Shown: positions 27,333 through 36,016, numbered from the stretch's first letter. The stretch: DNA of 64,000 bases from an uncultured bacterium (GCA_905215345.1 CAJMPR010000004.1:1-64000); one strand, 5' to 3'. The notes: generated by a model not told the origin, from the letters alone. Numbers and translations: made by a program.

Positions 27333-27453
27333 TGTTAAAAAGCAGCGGGGGCGTCATTGATAATAAAATCGTTCGGAACATAGCAATATTGTACTTCCTT
27401 ATGAAAGATATATGTTCTGAATGATAGAGATATTCAAAAGGATTCCTGTATTA

Positions 27454-27482
27454 TTGCAGTTCGTTTGTTCTAAGTAGATTTG
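27454..27482 (+). promoter_or_regulatory. Candidate Bacteroides promoter for the DUF2264-DUF2264-GH105 genes
   Basis: TTG at 27454-27456, then 18 bp, then TAGATTTG at 27475-27482, which fits the TAnnTTTG -7 box. It is 13 bp before the start codon at 27496, so the leader would be very short. It suggests that the last three PUL genes can be transcribed on their own. Confidence 0.45.
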
Positions 27483-27495
27483 CGCTCAAGAAAAC

Positions 27496-28746
27496 ATGAA
27501 AAATAATGCAATGATACACCGACTGATTTTTATACTACTGATTCTTTTCTCTCCATCAGGCTTTGCTAATTCTTATCCGCAAGGGCAAAGTAACCATAAC
27601 GGAGATAGACAATACTGGGTGCAGACAATCGTAAAAATAGCCGATCCGGTGATAAGCAATCTTAGTCAAGACCAACTGAAGAAGAAGATACCTGTGGGAC
27701 GCTCCACTTCCGCTTTGGCAAGCAGCCGGGAGTTTATTACTCACATGGAGTCTGTGGGCAGAACGATTGCCGGAATAGCACCCTGGTTGGAACTGGGGGG
27801 TGACTGTACAGAAGAAGGGAAATTGCGTGAGAAGTATATCAAGATGACGTGCAAGGCTCTGGCTAATTCGGTAAATCCGAAGTCGAATGACTACTTTAAC
27901 AGTACAGCTACCCGGCAGATATTAGTAAACAGTGCTTTCCTGATACAAGGATTATTACAAGCTCCTACCCAACTATGGGGAAATCTCGATGCTACTACTC
28001 GTGAAAGACTCATTGAACAGTGGAAATCTACCCGTACCATGAAGCCGGGGAATAATAACTGGCTGTTGTTTTCGGCTATGGTGGAATGTGGGCTAAAAGA
28101 GTTTGCCGGAGAATGGAATTATCAGGTAGTGGAACGGGCATTAAACTCTCATAGCGAATGGTATAAGGGAGACGGAATTTACGGTGACGGTGCAGACTTT
28201 CATTTGGATTATTATAACAGTTATGTCATTCACCCTTTGCTGCTGCAAGTGTTGAAAGTGACAGTGAAGTATGAACCGTCTTTCCAGTCATTTTTGGACG
28301 AAGAGTGGGTACGGTTTATCCGTTATGCAGAGATTCAGGAACGTATGATAGCTCCCGATGGCAGTTATCCGGTGTTAGGACGTTCTGTCAGTTATCGTTC
28401 GGCGGCATTTCAAGTGCTGGGGGCATGTGCCTTGTTCCAAAGACTTCCGGAGTCATTGAAACCGGGGCAGGTACGCGGGGCTATGACAGCCATGTTGAAA
28501 CGTTTGTTTGAACAACCGGGAACTTTTGACAAGGACGGTTGGCTGACTATCGGAGTCTGTGGCAATCAACCTGAATTGGGAGATACTTATTTATCTACTC
28601 CTTGCGTTTACCTTTGCTCCTTAGGTTTTCTGCCTTTAGGACTTCCTGCGGATAATCCTTTCTGGAGTAGTCCTGTGGAGCCGTGGACAAGTGTAAAGGC
28701 GTTTGGCGGGTTGCAATTTCCGATAGACAAGTTCATTAAACCATAA
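27496..28746 (+). CDS. DUF2264 (GH154-like) protein, divergent paralogue
   Basis: Secreted (alpha/alpha)-barrel protein of 416 residues (signal peptide ~1-25), covering the whole DUF2264 domain. It keeps EWYKGDGIYGDGADFHLDYY and the PWLELGG region, but where the other two copies read GRS-x-AYRFG-x-FH it reads GRSVSYRSAAFQ, and STGSLYLCSA has become STPCVYLCSL. Those changes lie at strongly conserved points and may alter substrate choice or activity. DUF2264 includes GH154 beta-glucuronidases to my knowledge. The next paralogue starts 9 bp after its stop. Confidence 0.83.
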   Translation: MKNNAMIHRLIFILLILFSPSGFANSYPQGQSNHNGDRQYWVQTIVKIADPVISNLSQDQLKKKIPVGRSTSALASSREFITHMESVGRTIAGIAPWLELGGDCTEEGKLREKYIKMTCKALANSVNPKSNDYFNSTATRQILVNSAFLIQGLLQAPTQLWGNLDATTRERLIEQWKSTRTMKPGNNNWLLFSAMVECGLKEFAGEWNYQVVERALNSHSEWYKGDGIYGDGADFHLDYYNSYVIHPLLLQVLKVTVKYEPSFQSFLDEEWVRFIRYAEIQERMIAPDGSYPVLGRSVSYRSAAFQVLGACALFQRLPESLKPGQVRGAMTAMLKRLFEQPGTFDKDGWLTIGVCGNQPELGDTYLSTPCVYLCSLGFLPLGLPADNPFWSSPVEPWTSVKAFGGLQFPIDKFIKP

Positions 28747-28755
28747 AATAGAGAC

Positions 28756-29979
28756 ATGAAATATAGTATTCTGATTTTCACTTTTTTGATGTTTGGCCTT
28801 AAGGGGCATGCACAGATTCATTCGGGACAAGAAGACAGGGCATACTGGGTGAGCGTATTATCTCAGGTTGCCGACCCTTTGCTGAACAACATGAGCAAGG
28901 GAGAACTGAAGAAGAATATGCCTGTAGAGACTGTTTCCGGTGTTCCTAATCCATCGAATGTCCGTACCACTCACTTGGAAGCATTGGGACGTTTACTGGT
29001 GGGAATGGCTCCCTGGTTGGAACTTGGCCCTGACAATACCCAAGAGGGACAGTTGCGTGAGAAGTATATCCGCTTGATGATTGAATCTATCAATCATGGG
29101 TTCAATCCTAATTCTCCGGACTATCTGAACTTCACGGTTACCCGTCAGCCTTTAGTAGATGCCGCATTCTTCTGCCAGGGATTGTTGCGTTCTCCTGAGC
29201 AGATATGGGGTAGGCTGTCCTCCGAAACCAAACAGAATGTACTAAACGCTTTACAGCAGATATGTAAGATTAAACCGGTGGAAAGTAACTGGCTGCTTTT
29301 CTCCGCTATGGTTGAGGCTACCTTGCTGGAATTGACCGGTAAATGTGACATGCAGCCCATTGAGTATGCCATTATGCGATTCAAGGAATGGTATAAAGGC
29401 GATGGCTGGTATGGTGACGGAGCAAATCTGCACATGGATTACTATAATAGTTTTGTCATTCATCCGATGCTTTTAGATGTACTGGAAGTTATGCAGAAAC
29501 ACCATAAGGGTGAAAGCGACTTCCATAAGAAAGAACAGCAACGTTTTTCCAGGTATGCCGAGCAACAGGAAAGAATGATTTCCCCAGATGGGGCATATCC
29601 TGTAGTGGGACGTTCCATCGCTTATCGTTTCGGTACTTTCCATGTGCTTTCGCAAGCCGCTTTAAATGGTTTGTTACCTGCTACTGTAACGAAGGCACAA
29701 GCACGGTGCGGACTGACTGCCGTTATAAAAAGGCACATGTCGATAAAAGGGAATTTTGACGGGCAAGGCTGGTTGACTCTGGGATTTGCCGGACATCAGC
29801 CGCAAATAGCAGAAAAATACATATCTACAGGTAGTCTTTACTTATGTTCTGCTATCTTTGTAGCTTTGGGGCTTCCGGCTACCGATGAATTCTGGAGTGC
29901 TCCTTATACGGAGTGGACTGGAAAGAAAATTTGGAATGGCAATCCGGATATAAAGTTGGATAAAGCGATTAAATTATAG
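28756..29979 (+). CDS. DUF2264 (GH154-like) protein
   Basis: Third DUF2264 unit of the locus, 407 residues with a signal peptide (~1-21, ending GHAQ). It is much closer to the C-terminal half of the GH88 fusion than to its immediate neighbour: both share HLEALGRL, PWLELGPDNT (AWLELGPDNT in the fusion), EWYKGDGWYGDGA and STGSLYLCSA, and RSIAYRFGTFH here matches RSLAYRFGAFH there. One difference is NLHMDYYNS in place of DFHLDYYNS. Predicted periplasmic, acting on non-reducing-end glucuronic acid if the GH154 link holds. GH105 follows after 71 bp. Confidence 0.85.
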   Translation: MKYSILIFTFLMFGLKGHAQIHSGQEDRAYWVSVLSQVADPLLNNMSKGELKKNMPVETVSGVPNPSNVRTTHLEALGRLLVGMAPWLELGPDNTQEGQLREKYIRLMIESINHGFNPNSPDYLNFTVTRQPLVDAAFFCQGLLRSPEQIWGRLSSETKQNVLNALQQICKIKPVESNWLLFSAMVEATLLELTGKCDMQPIEYAIMRFKEWYKGDGWYGDGANLHMDYYNSFVIHPMLLDVLEVMQKHHKGESDFHKKEQQRFSRYAEQQERMISPDGAYPVVGRSIAYRFGTFHVLSQAALNGLLPATVTKAQARCGLTAVIKRHMSIKGNFDGQGWLTLGFAGHQPQIAEKYISTGSLYLCSAIFVALGLPATDEFWSAPYTEWTGKKIWNGNPDIKLDKAIKL

Positions 29980-30050
29980 AGAATTTTAGTTCAATACCGA
30001 TAAGAAAGGAATTAAATCAACTACTGATACACATTAATAATAAATAATAT

Positions 30051-31151
30051 ATGAAGAAGATTCTCGCCTTATTTTTAGTATCCCTGAGTTGCGGCTTGAG
30101 TGCTCAACAACCTTTTTCGGCAAAGATGGAGAAGAAGGATATTACCAAAGTATGTAATGCCGTAGCCCAATGGCAGATTACTCATCAAGGTGAAGTAAAG
30201 CATAATCCGCTGGATTGGACAAATGGTGCTTTATATCGTGGTATGACGGAATGGGGTAAAGTTTCCGGGAATGAATCATGTTACGATTTTGTCCGTGCTA
30301 TTGGTGAAAAGCATAATTGGAATATGTGGAATAATGTATATCATGCTGATGACATCTGTGTGGGACAGGCTTTTATTGAAATGTACCGTAAATGCGGTGA
30401 CAAACGCATGTTGCAACCCGTTATGGAGCGTGCTTATTATGTAGCATCCCATCCCTCGAAGGCTCCCCTGCAGAAGACGGATGCGGTAGGGACAATGGAG
30501 CGTTGGTCGTGGTCGGATGCTTTGTTTATGGCTCCTCCTGTGTATGCAGCCTTATATACCATAACCGGAGATAAAATCTATCTGGAGTATCTGGATAGTG
30601 AATATAAAGCATGTGTAGACTCGCTTTATGACAAGCAAGAGCACCTCTTTTATAGGGATAACAAAAGAATTTCCGTCCGCGAAAAGAATGGTAGCAAGCA
30701 GTTCTGGGGAAGAGGTAACGGTTGGGTATTTGCAGGCCTTCCTTTGATTATTGATAACCTGCCGCTTGATTGTCCTTCCCGGGATTACTATATCCGGTTA
30801 TTTGCCGAGATGGCGGAAGCTGTACGTAATACCCAATGCAAGGATGGAGATTGGCGCACCAGTTTGCTTGATCCCGATTCTTATGATATGCCCGAAAACA
30901 GTTGTTCCGCATTTATGTGTTATGGCATTGCCTGGGGACTTCGGAATGGTTATTTACCTAAACGAGCTTATAAACCGGTACTTGAAAAAGGTTGGCAGTC
31001 TTTGGTGAAAGCTGTACATGCCGACGGTAAAGTGGGGTATATACAGCCGGTTGGCGCTGCTCCAAAAGCAGCGGGTTTTGACGCGACAGACGTATATGGA
31101 GTCGGTGCTTTTTTATTAGCGGGAAGCGAATTACATAAATTAGTTGAATAA
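30051..31151 (+). CDS. GH105 unsaturated uronyl hydrolase
   Basis: Secreted (signal peptide ~1-18, SAQQPF). 366-residue (alpha/alpha)6 barrel of the YteR/YesR type: DWTNGALYRGM, YHADDICVGQAF, the catalytic Asp in SWSDALFMAPP (D156), RGNGWVFAGL and TDVYGVGAFLLAGSE near the end. GH105 enzymes remove terminal 4,5-unsaturated galacturonic or glucuronic acid; the free sugar rearranges to 5-keto-4-deoxyuronate, the KduI substrate. It is the last gene of the PUL and is followed by a strong bidirectional terminator. Confidence 0.93.
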   Translation: MKKILALFLVSLSCGLSAQQPFSAKMEKKDITKVCNAVAQWQITHQGEVKHNPLDWTNGALYRGMTEWGKVSGNESCYDFVRAIGEKHNWNMWNNVYHADDICVGQAFIEMYRKCGDKRMLQPVMERAYYVASHPSKAPLQKTDAVGTMERWSWSDALFMAPPVYAALYTITGDKIYLEYLDSEYKACVDSLYDKQEHLFYRDNKRISVREKNGSKQFWGRGNGWVFAGLPLIIDNLPLDCPSRDYYIRLFAEMAEAVRNTQCKDGDWRTSLLDPDSYDMPENSCSAFMCYGIAWGLRNGYLPKRAYKPVLEKGWQSLVKAVHADGKVGYIQPVGAAPKAAGFDATDVYGVGAFLLAGSELHKLVE

Positions 31152-31181
31152 GCCTCTAACCAGTTTTTATTAGATAAACAG

Positions 31182-31225
31182 GCTATCTCAAGATTCGATA
31201 AGATTTATCTGAATCTTGAGATAGC
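31182..31225. terminator. Bidirectional terminator between GH105 (+) and EEP gene (-)
   Basis: Perfect 15-bp inverted repeat, 31182-31196 with 31211-31225, a 14-nt loop, and T/A-rich flanks on both sides. It sits between two convergent genes. Confidence 0.85.
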
Positions 31226-31234
31226 TTTACTCTT

Positions 31235-32263
31235 TTATTTAATGTTGAAAGTAACGAGTAATCCTTTATGATCAGTAGGCCATACTCCTTTGGGTAATAG
31301 AAACTTATCTTTTGACTGCTCCATGGTTCGTTGGCTTTTGACAATGCTTCCCTGCGGACCGAAGATTACGGCGTCTTTTAGCTGAATAGCAGGATTGGGA
31401 TAATAGAATACATAATCTATCCTGTCCCGTTCGTCGGATTTCGGTGTCCATGTGAGTTTCTCTACCGGAATAAGCGGATTATCGGCAGGGAAAGTAAATC
31501 CCGGATAATTCAGGATATCCGGATAGATTGTGCGGTAGGTGTCAATGAATCCATTGTTGTCTAGCATTAAAGGAACTGTCCAGGGAATAATCAGTCCGTT
31601 GTGATCATAAAGGTCTTTCGTTGCACGCACCCAGTCCAAATGAGAAGGTTCATTGAAGTCTCCACCCAGGATGACAATCGTTCCCTCCCCAATATCTTTG
31701 CGGGCGGCAGTGATAAAATCTTTGATGGCATCATCACGTAGGGAAGCGTCGTTTACTTCCAATACTTCACGTACGGTTTGAGGAATAGGAATCTCTTTCC
31801 AGGTAGAGCCGTCATAACCCCGTACATTATAATATGCATCATTCAAGTAGTCGAGATGTGCCGTATAAATGGCTATTTTATGCCCCTTGATTTTACTTAT
31901 CATTTTATAGATACTTCCGTGGTCGTCTTTCTCCGGGAATATGGTCAGTGAATCGGTTATAGGATGATGGCTCAATAACCCGGAATCATAGCTATAAAAA
32001 GAATAGTAGGTTTCTCCCCTGTTTTTCAGTGATTGAACAATGCGGTCGCAAAAGCGGGTCTGGTGATAATTCCTCACTTCACTGAATGTTACGAAGTCCG
32101 GTTTAAGCCGGACAATCTCATCTACAATGGCATTGTATCCTCCCGGAACTTGTGTACCTTCCTGCCATATATTCCATTGCAATACGGTAAATTCATTCTT
32201 CTCCTGACTCTTTGCCAAGGTGGATATTAGCAAGAGCATACTCAATAAAAATAGTTTTCTCAT
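31235..32263 (-). CDS. Secreted endonuclease/exonuclease/phosphatase (EEP) family protein
   Basis: 342-residue metal-dependent phosphoesterase fold with a signal peptide (~1-19, AKSQ). Fold motifs are LQWNIWQEG (metal-binding Asn), FVTFSEVRN (Glu), AIYTAHLDY, ILGGDFNEPSH (Asp/Asn), RDRIDYVFYY and the final catalytic WPTDHKGLLVTF. Family members hydrolyse phosphodiesters of nucleic acids, sphingolipids or phosphoinositides; the substrate is unknown. It has its own promoter and is convergent with the PUL, so it is probably not part of it. Confidence 0.85.
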   Translation of the reverse strand: MRKLFLLSMLLLISTLAKSQEKNEFTVLQWNIWQEGTQVPGGYNAIVDEIVRLKPDFVTFSEVRNYHQTRFCDRIVQSLKNRGETYYSFYSYDSGLLSHHPITDSLTIFPEKDDHGSIYKMISKIKGHKIAIYTAHLDYLNDAYYNVRGYDGSTWKEIPIPQTVREVLEVNDASLRDDAIKDFITAARKDIGEGTIVILGGDFNEPSHLDWVRATKDLYDHNGLIIPWTVPLMLDNNGFIDTYRTIYPDILNYPGFTFPADNPLIPVEKLTWTPKSDERDRIDYVFYYPNPAIQLKDAVIFGPQGSIVKSQRTMEQSKDKFLLPKGVWPTDHKGLLVTFNIK

Positions 32264-32287
32264 GATGAAAATAGATTAAAGTTTGTA

Positions 32288-32295
32288 CAAAGATA
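32288..32295 (-). promoter_or_regulatory. -7 box for the EEP gene
   Basis: TATCTTTG on the minus strand, 25 bp before the start codon at 32263, a good match to the Bacteroidetes TAnnTTTG box. It is divergent from the metK promoter 22 bp away. Confidence 0.6.
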
Positions 32296-32316
32296 GAGTT
32301 TATTCGATTTTCTCTT

Positions 32317-32324
32317 TATCTTTG
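32317..32324 (+). promoter_or_regulatory. -7 box for metK
   Basis: TATCTTTG fits the TAnnTTTG box. It is about 160 bp before the metK start, leaving room for the structured leader described at 32338-32390. Confidence 0.6.
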
Positions 32325-32337
32325 CACCCGAAAATGA

Positions 32338-32390
32338 AATGTGGAAAGATTTGAGTAGCTTGCAACCACAGAAAAAAATGCTAAAACAAC
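32338..32390 (+). promoter_or_regulatory. SAM-II (metA-type) riboswitch candidate in the metK leader
   Basis: H-type pseudoknot pattern of SAM-II: a short P1 stem, TGTGG (32340-32344) with CCACA (32366-32370); a large loop containing GATTTGAGTAGCTTGCAA; an A-rich linker; then TGCTAAAAC (32379-32387), whose GCT can pair back to AGC (32357-32359). Loop TTGCAA and 3' GCTAAAA match the conserved SAM-II features. It lies between the metK promoter and metK, the SAM synthetase gene, where such feedback control is expected. A downstream CTACTC (32422-32427) is complementary to loop GAGTAG (32353-32358), and AGCGG/CCGCT (32401-32414) forms a second hairpin. Confidence 0.7.
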
Positions 32391-32486
32391 ATCCTTTTCT
32401 AGCGGTTTGCCGCTGATGCATCTACTCACCTCTCTACCCGCATCCCTCGTTTTCTAATTTTTAATTCTTAATTTTTAATTGAGCAA

Positions 32487-33779
32487 ATGGGATATTTATT
32501 CACATCCGAATCGGTGTCTGAAGGACACCCCGACAAAGTGGCCGATCAAATATCGGACGCTGTGCTTGACAAACTGTTGGCTTACGACCCCAGTTCGAAA
32601 GTAGCTTGCGAAACTCTGGTAACTACCGGACAGGTAGTGCTGGCTGGAGAAGTGAAAACCAAGGCGTACGTTGACCTCCAACTCATCGCACGTGAAGTAA
32701 TTCAAAAAATCGGCTATACCAAAGGCGAGTATATGTTCGAGAGTAACTCGTGTGGTGTATTGAGCGCCATTCATGAGCAAAGCCCCGACATCAATCGTGG
32801 TGTTGAACGCCAGGATCCGATGGAACAGGGTGCCGGTGACCAGGGAATGATGTTCGGTTATGCTACCAACGAAACGGAAAATTACATGCCGCTTTCGTTA
32901 GACCTTGCCCATCGCATCTTGCAGGTATTGGCTGATATCCGTCGTGAAGGTAAGGTAATGACCTATCTTCGTCCCGATGCCAAGAGCCAGGTAACTATTG
33001 AATACGATGATAACGGTAAGCCTGTTCGTATTGACACGATTGTAGTTTCTACCCAACATGATGATTTTGTCCAGCCTTCTGATGCCACTGAAGCTGCACA
33101 GCTCAAGGCAGATGAGGAAATGCTTGCTAAGATCCGTAAAGATGTCATCGAAATTCTGATGCCACGTGTTATCGCGTCTATTCATGCAGAAAAAGTGTTG
33201 GCTCTGTTTAATGATAATATCAAGTATCATGTTAATCCTACCGGCAAATTCGTTATCGGTGGCCCTCATGGAGATACCGGATTGACAGGTCGTAAGATTA
33301 TTGTAGACACTTATGGTGGTAAGGGTGCGCACGGTGGTGGTGCTTTTTCAGGAAAAGACCCCAGCAAAGTTGACCGTAGTGCTGCTTATGCTGCCCGCCA
33401 TATTGCTAAAAATCTCGTAGCTGCCGGTGTGGCTGACGAAATGTTGGTACAGGTATCTTACGCTATCGGTGTTGCAAGACCTATTAATATTTATGTCGAT
33501 ACTTATGGACGCGGTCATGTAAATATGAGTGACGGTGAAATTGCCAGAAAGATTGACGAATTGTTTGACCTTCGTCCAAAGGCTATCGAAGACCGTCTGA
33601 AACTTCGTAATCCTATTTATCAGGAGACTGCCGCTTACGGACATATGGGACGTGAACCTCAGATGGTTACTAAGCATTTTGAGTCACGTTACGAAGGTAA
33701 TAAAGATGTGACAGTGGAACTCTTTACTTGGGAAAAACTGGATTATGTAGATAAGGTAAAAGCTGCCTTCGGTCTCTAA
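32487..33779 (+). CDS. metK: S-adenosylmethionine synthetase
   Basis: Makes SAM from methionine and ATP. 430 residues, the length usual in Bacteroidetes and longer than the ~384 of E. coli. It has FTSESVSEGHPDKVADQISD at the start, the GAGDQGMMFGYA hexapeptide region, FVIGGPHGDTGLTGRKIIVD with the P-loop-like GGGAFSGKDPSKVDRS, and a C-terminal KLDYVDKVKAAFGL. It carries its own promoter and a riboswitch-like leader, and is followed by a terminator. Confidence 0.98.
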   Translation: MGYLFTSESVSEGHPDKVADQISDAVLDKLLAYDPSSKVACETLVTTGQVVLAGEVKTKAYVDLQLIAREVIQKIGYTKGEYMFESNSCGVLSAIHEQSPDINRGVERQDPMEQGAGDQGMMFGYATNETENYMPLSLDLAHRILQVLADIRREGKVMTYLRPDAKSQVTIEYDDNGKPVRIDTIVVSTQHDDFVQPSDATEAAQLKADEEMLAKIRKDVIEILMPRVIASIHAEKVLALFNDNIKYHVNPTGKFVIGGPHGDTGLTGRKIIVDTYGGKGAHGGGAFSGKDPSKVDRSAAYAARHIAKNLVAAGVADEMLVQVSYAIGVARPINIYVDTYGRGHVNMSDGEIARKIDELFDLRPKAIEDRLKLRNPIYQETAAYGHMGREPQMVTKHFESRYEGNKDVTVELFTWEKLDYVDKVKAAFGL

Positions 33780-33831
33780 TACCTTTTTTTTGATTTATAA
33801 TCAGCATAGCTTTACAAGCTATTTATTATAG

Positions 33832-33884
33832 AAAGCTGCCCCTCTGTTTTGGATTTTCGATACAGATGTGGCAGCTTCTTTTTT
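33832..33884 (+). terminator. Rho-independent terminator of metK
   Basis: Stem 33832-33846 with 33863-33877 (AAGCTGCC / GGCAGCTT core) followed by a TTTTTT run. Confidence 0.8.
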
Positions 33885-33901
33885 ATCTCCTTAAAATCAT
33901 A

Positions 33902-33909
33902 TACCTTTG
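33902..33909 (+). promoter_or_regulatory. -7 box for the LOG-DUF4271-hemD operon
   Basis: TACCTTTG (TAnnTTTG), 31 bp before the ATG at 33941 and directly after the metK terminator. Confidence 0.55.
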
Positions 33910-33940
33910 TAGGGTGTATAATTAGAACAACGAAAAGACA

Positions 33941-34528
33941 ATGAATAAGATAAACTCCGTATGCGTATACTGTGCTTCAAGTACTAAGATTGATCCGGTC
34001 TATTTTGATGTTGCCCGTGAACTGGGGACTTTGTTTGGTGAAAAACAGATTCGTTTAATCAATGGTGCGGGAAATATGGGACTTATGTCTGCCGTTGCGG
34101 ATGCTACACTTGCTGCAGGTGGTGAGGTGACTGGGGTGATACCCGGTTTTATGGTAGAACAAGGATGGCATCATACCGGATTAACTGAACTTATAAAAGT
34201 GGAAGGTATGCACGAACGTAAAAAGATGATGGCTGATTTGAGCGATGCTGTCATAGCTTTGCCGGGGGGATGCGGTACCTTGGAAGAGTTATTGGAAATT
34301 ATTACATGGAAGCAATTGGGGCTTTATCTGAATCCAATTATCATACTGAACATCAAAGGCTTTTTTGATCCGTTACTCGCTATGCTTCAAAAAGCTGTGG
34401 ATGAAAATTTTATGCGTGTACAGCATGGTGCTATATGGCATGTGGCCGGAACACCGCAAGAAGCTGTGGAACTGATATATTCCACTCCTTTGTGGGATGC
34501 TTCTATCCGTAAATTTGCAGCAATATGA
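33941..34528 (+). CDS. LOG-family protein (cytokinin riboside 5'-monophosphate phosphoribohydrolase-like)
   Basis: Rossmann-like 195-residue protein with the LOG signature PGGCGTLEELLEIITWKQLG and the upstream INGAGNMGLMSAVAD. Family members split nucleoside 5'-monophosphates into base and ribose phosphate; in bacteria the role is often housekeeping nucleotide salvage. Its stop overlaps the start of the DUF4271 gene (ATGA), so the two are translationally coupled. Confidence 0.9.
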   Translation: MNKINSVCVYCASSTKIDPVYFDVARELGTLFGEKQIRLINGAGNMGLMSAVADATLAAGGEVTGVIPGFMVEQGWHHTGLTELIKVEGMHERKKMMADLSDAVIALPGGCGTLEELLEIITWKQLGLYLNPIIILNIKGFFDPLLAMLQKAVDENFMRVQHGAIWHVAGTPQEAVELIYSTPLWDASIRKFAAI

Positions 34529-35256
34529 TGGGTCTGTTGATGGCTTGGGCAACAGGGGAGATTGCAGGAATTCCTATTCCTTATTCTCCAAGAATGGATG
34601 ACGGCATTACTATTGTCCTTTTATGTTGTTTCTTCCTGTCTTCTTATGTCCTTTCCCGTAGCCGTAAATTTCTGTTGCAGTTAGTGAAAGATTTTTTGTT
34701 GCATCGTGAACGTACCAGTATATTTGCTACCTCTACTGCAGGAGATATGCGATATTTGCTGCTATTGGTTTTGCAAACATGCATACTTTCCGGAGTTTGT
34801 CTCTTTAACTACTTCAATGATATTCAACCTGATCTGGTATATCATGTTCCACCTTTTGCCTTATTGGGAATTTATATTGGAATATGTTTCTTATATCTAT
34901 TTCTCAAATGGTTGATTTACTCATTCCTTGGTTGGATTTTTTTTGACGAAAGTACAACGAACTTATGGCTTGAATCCTATTCTACGTTGCTTTATTATCT
35001 CGGATTTGCTCTTTTCCCATTTGTTTTATTCATTGTTTATTTTGATTTGAGTTTGCACCTTACGGTAATAATCGGATTGATTTTAGCCTTTTTTACTAAA
35101 ATATTGATGTTCTATAAGTGGCTAAAGCTTTTTTGTGACAATTTACATGGCATTCTGCTTTTAATTTTGTACTTTTGTGCCCTTGAAATCATGCCATGTT
35201 TTATGTTATATTTGGGCATGATACAACTAAACGATTATTTGATAATAAAATTTTAG
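34525..35256 (+). CDS. DUF4271 integral membrane protein
   Basis: 243 residues with about seven hydrophobic segments (for example ITIVLLCCFFLSSYVL, LLLVLQTCILSGVCLF, ALLGIYIGICFLYLF). Bacteroidetes-specific family without known function. The start overlaps the LOG stop, and the TTG start of hemD lies 4 bp after its stop; the conserved link with hemD suggests a shared transcript rather than a proven role in haem synthesis. Confidence 0.82.
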   Translation: MMGLLMAWATGEIAGIPIPYSPRMDDGITIVLLCCFFLSSYVLSRSRKFLLQLVKDFLLHRERTSIFATSTAGDMRYLLLLVLQTCILSGVCLFNYFNDIQPDLVYHVPPFALLGIYIGICFLYLFLKWLIYSFLGWIFFDESTTNLWLESYSTLLYYLGFALFPFVLFIVYFDLSLHLTVIIGLILAFFTKILMFYKWLKLFCDNLHGILLLILYFCALEIMPCFMLYLGMIQLNDYLIIKF

Positions 35257-35260
35257 GACG

Positions 35261-36013
35261 TTGAAAATTAAGAAAGTACTTGTGTCGCAGCCGAAACCGG
35301 CATCAGAGAAATCTCCTTATTACGACATCGCCGAGAAGTACGGAGTGAAAATAGATTTTCGCCCGTTTATCAAAGTGGAGAGTCTATCAGCGAAAGAGTT
35401 CAGACAGCAGAAAGTGTCTATCCTGGACCATACCGCTGTTATTTTCACTTCGCGTCATGCAATTGACCACTTTTTCCATCTTTGTACGGAATTGCGTGTG
35501 GCAATACCAGAAACCATGAAGTATTTCTGTATGACCGAGACGATTGCTTTGTACATTCAAAAGTATGTGCAGTACCGTAAACGTAAGATTTTCTTTGGGA
35601 ATACCGGTAAATTTGACGACTTATTGCCTTCTATAGTAAAGCATAAGACTGAAAAGTATTTTGTACCGATGTCTGATGTGCATACGGAAGATATTAAGAA
35701 CTTGTTGGATAAGAATAAAATTCAGCATACAGAAGCTGTCATGTATCGTACGGTAAGTAATGACTTTACTCCGGATGAGAAATTTGATTATGATATGCTG
35801 GTGTTCTTCAGTCCGGCAGGCGTTACTTCTTTGAAGAAAAACTTCCCTGATTTTGAGCAGAAAGAGATTAAAATCGGAACTTTTGGTTCAACGACTGCAC
35901 AAGCTGTTCGTGATGCCGGACTTCGTTTGGATCTGGAAGCTCCTACGGTACAGGCGCCCTCTATGACGGCTGCGCTTGATATGTTCATCAAGGAGAACAA
36001 TAAAGGAAAGTAA
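35261..36013 (+). CDS. hemD: Uroporphyrinogen-III synthase
   Basis: Closes and inverts ring D of hydroxymethylbilane to form uroporphyrinogen III. 250 residues in two Rossmann-like halves: VLVSQPKPASEKSPYYDIAE, ILDHTAVIFTSRHAIDHFF, VPMSDVHTEDIKNLL, MLVFFSPAGVTSLKKNF, IGTFGSTTAQAVRDAGLRLD. These are characteristic despite the family's weak conservation. The start is TTG at 35261, 4 bp after the DUF4271 stop; no ATG fits better. Confidence 0.88.
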   Translation: MKIKKVLVSQPKPASEKSPYYDIAEKYGVKIDFRPFIKVESLSAKEFRQQKVSILDHTAVIFTSRHAIDHFFHLCTELRVAIPETMKYFCMTETIALYIQKYVQYRKRKIFFGNTGKFDDLLPSIVKHKTEKYFVPMSDVHTEDIKNLLDKNKIQHTEAVMYRTVSNDFTPDEKFDYDMLVFFSPAGVTSLKKNFPDFEQKEIKIGTFGSTTAQAVRDAGLRLDLEAPTVQAPSMTAALDMFIKENNKGK

Positions 36014-36016
36014 TTT

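Noticed and set aside
27236..27424. 62-codon plus-strand reading frame after the second sulfatase
   Set aside because: It is made of the 22-bp TGGCACAA repeats and has no coding character.
32338..32390. SAM-I (S-box) reading of the metK leader, suggested by GCAACC and TGCTAA
   Set aside because: The four-way-junction helices of SAM-I are absent, whereas the SAM-II pseudoknot pairs are present.
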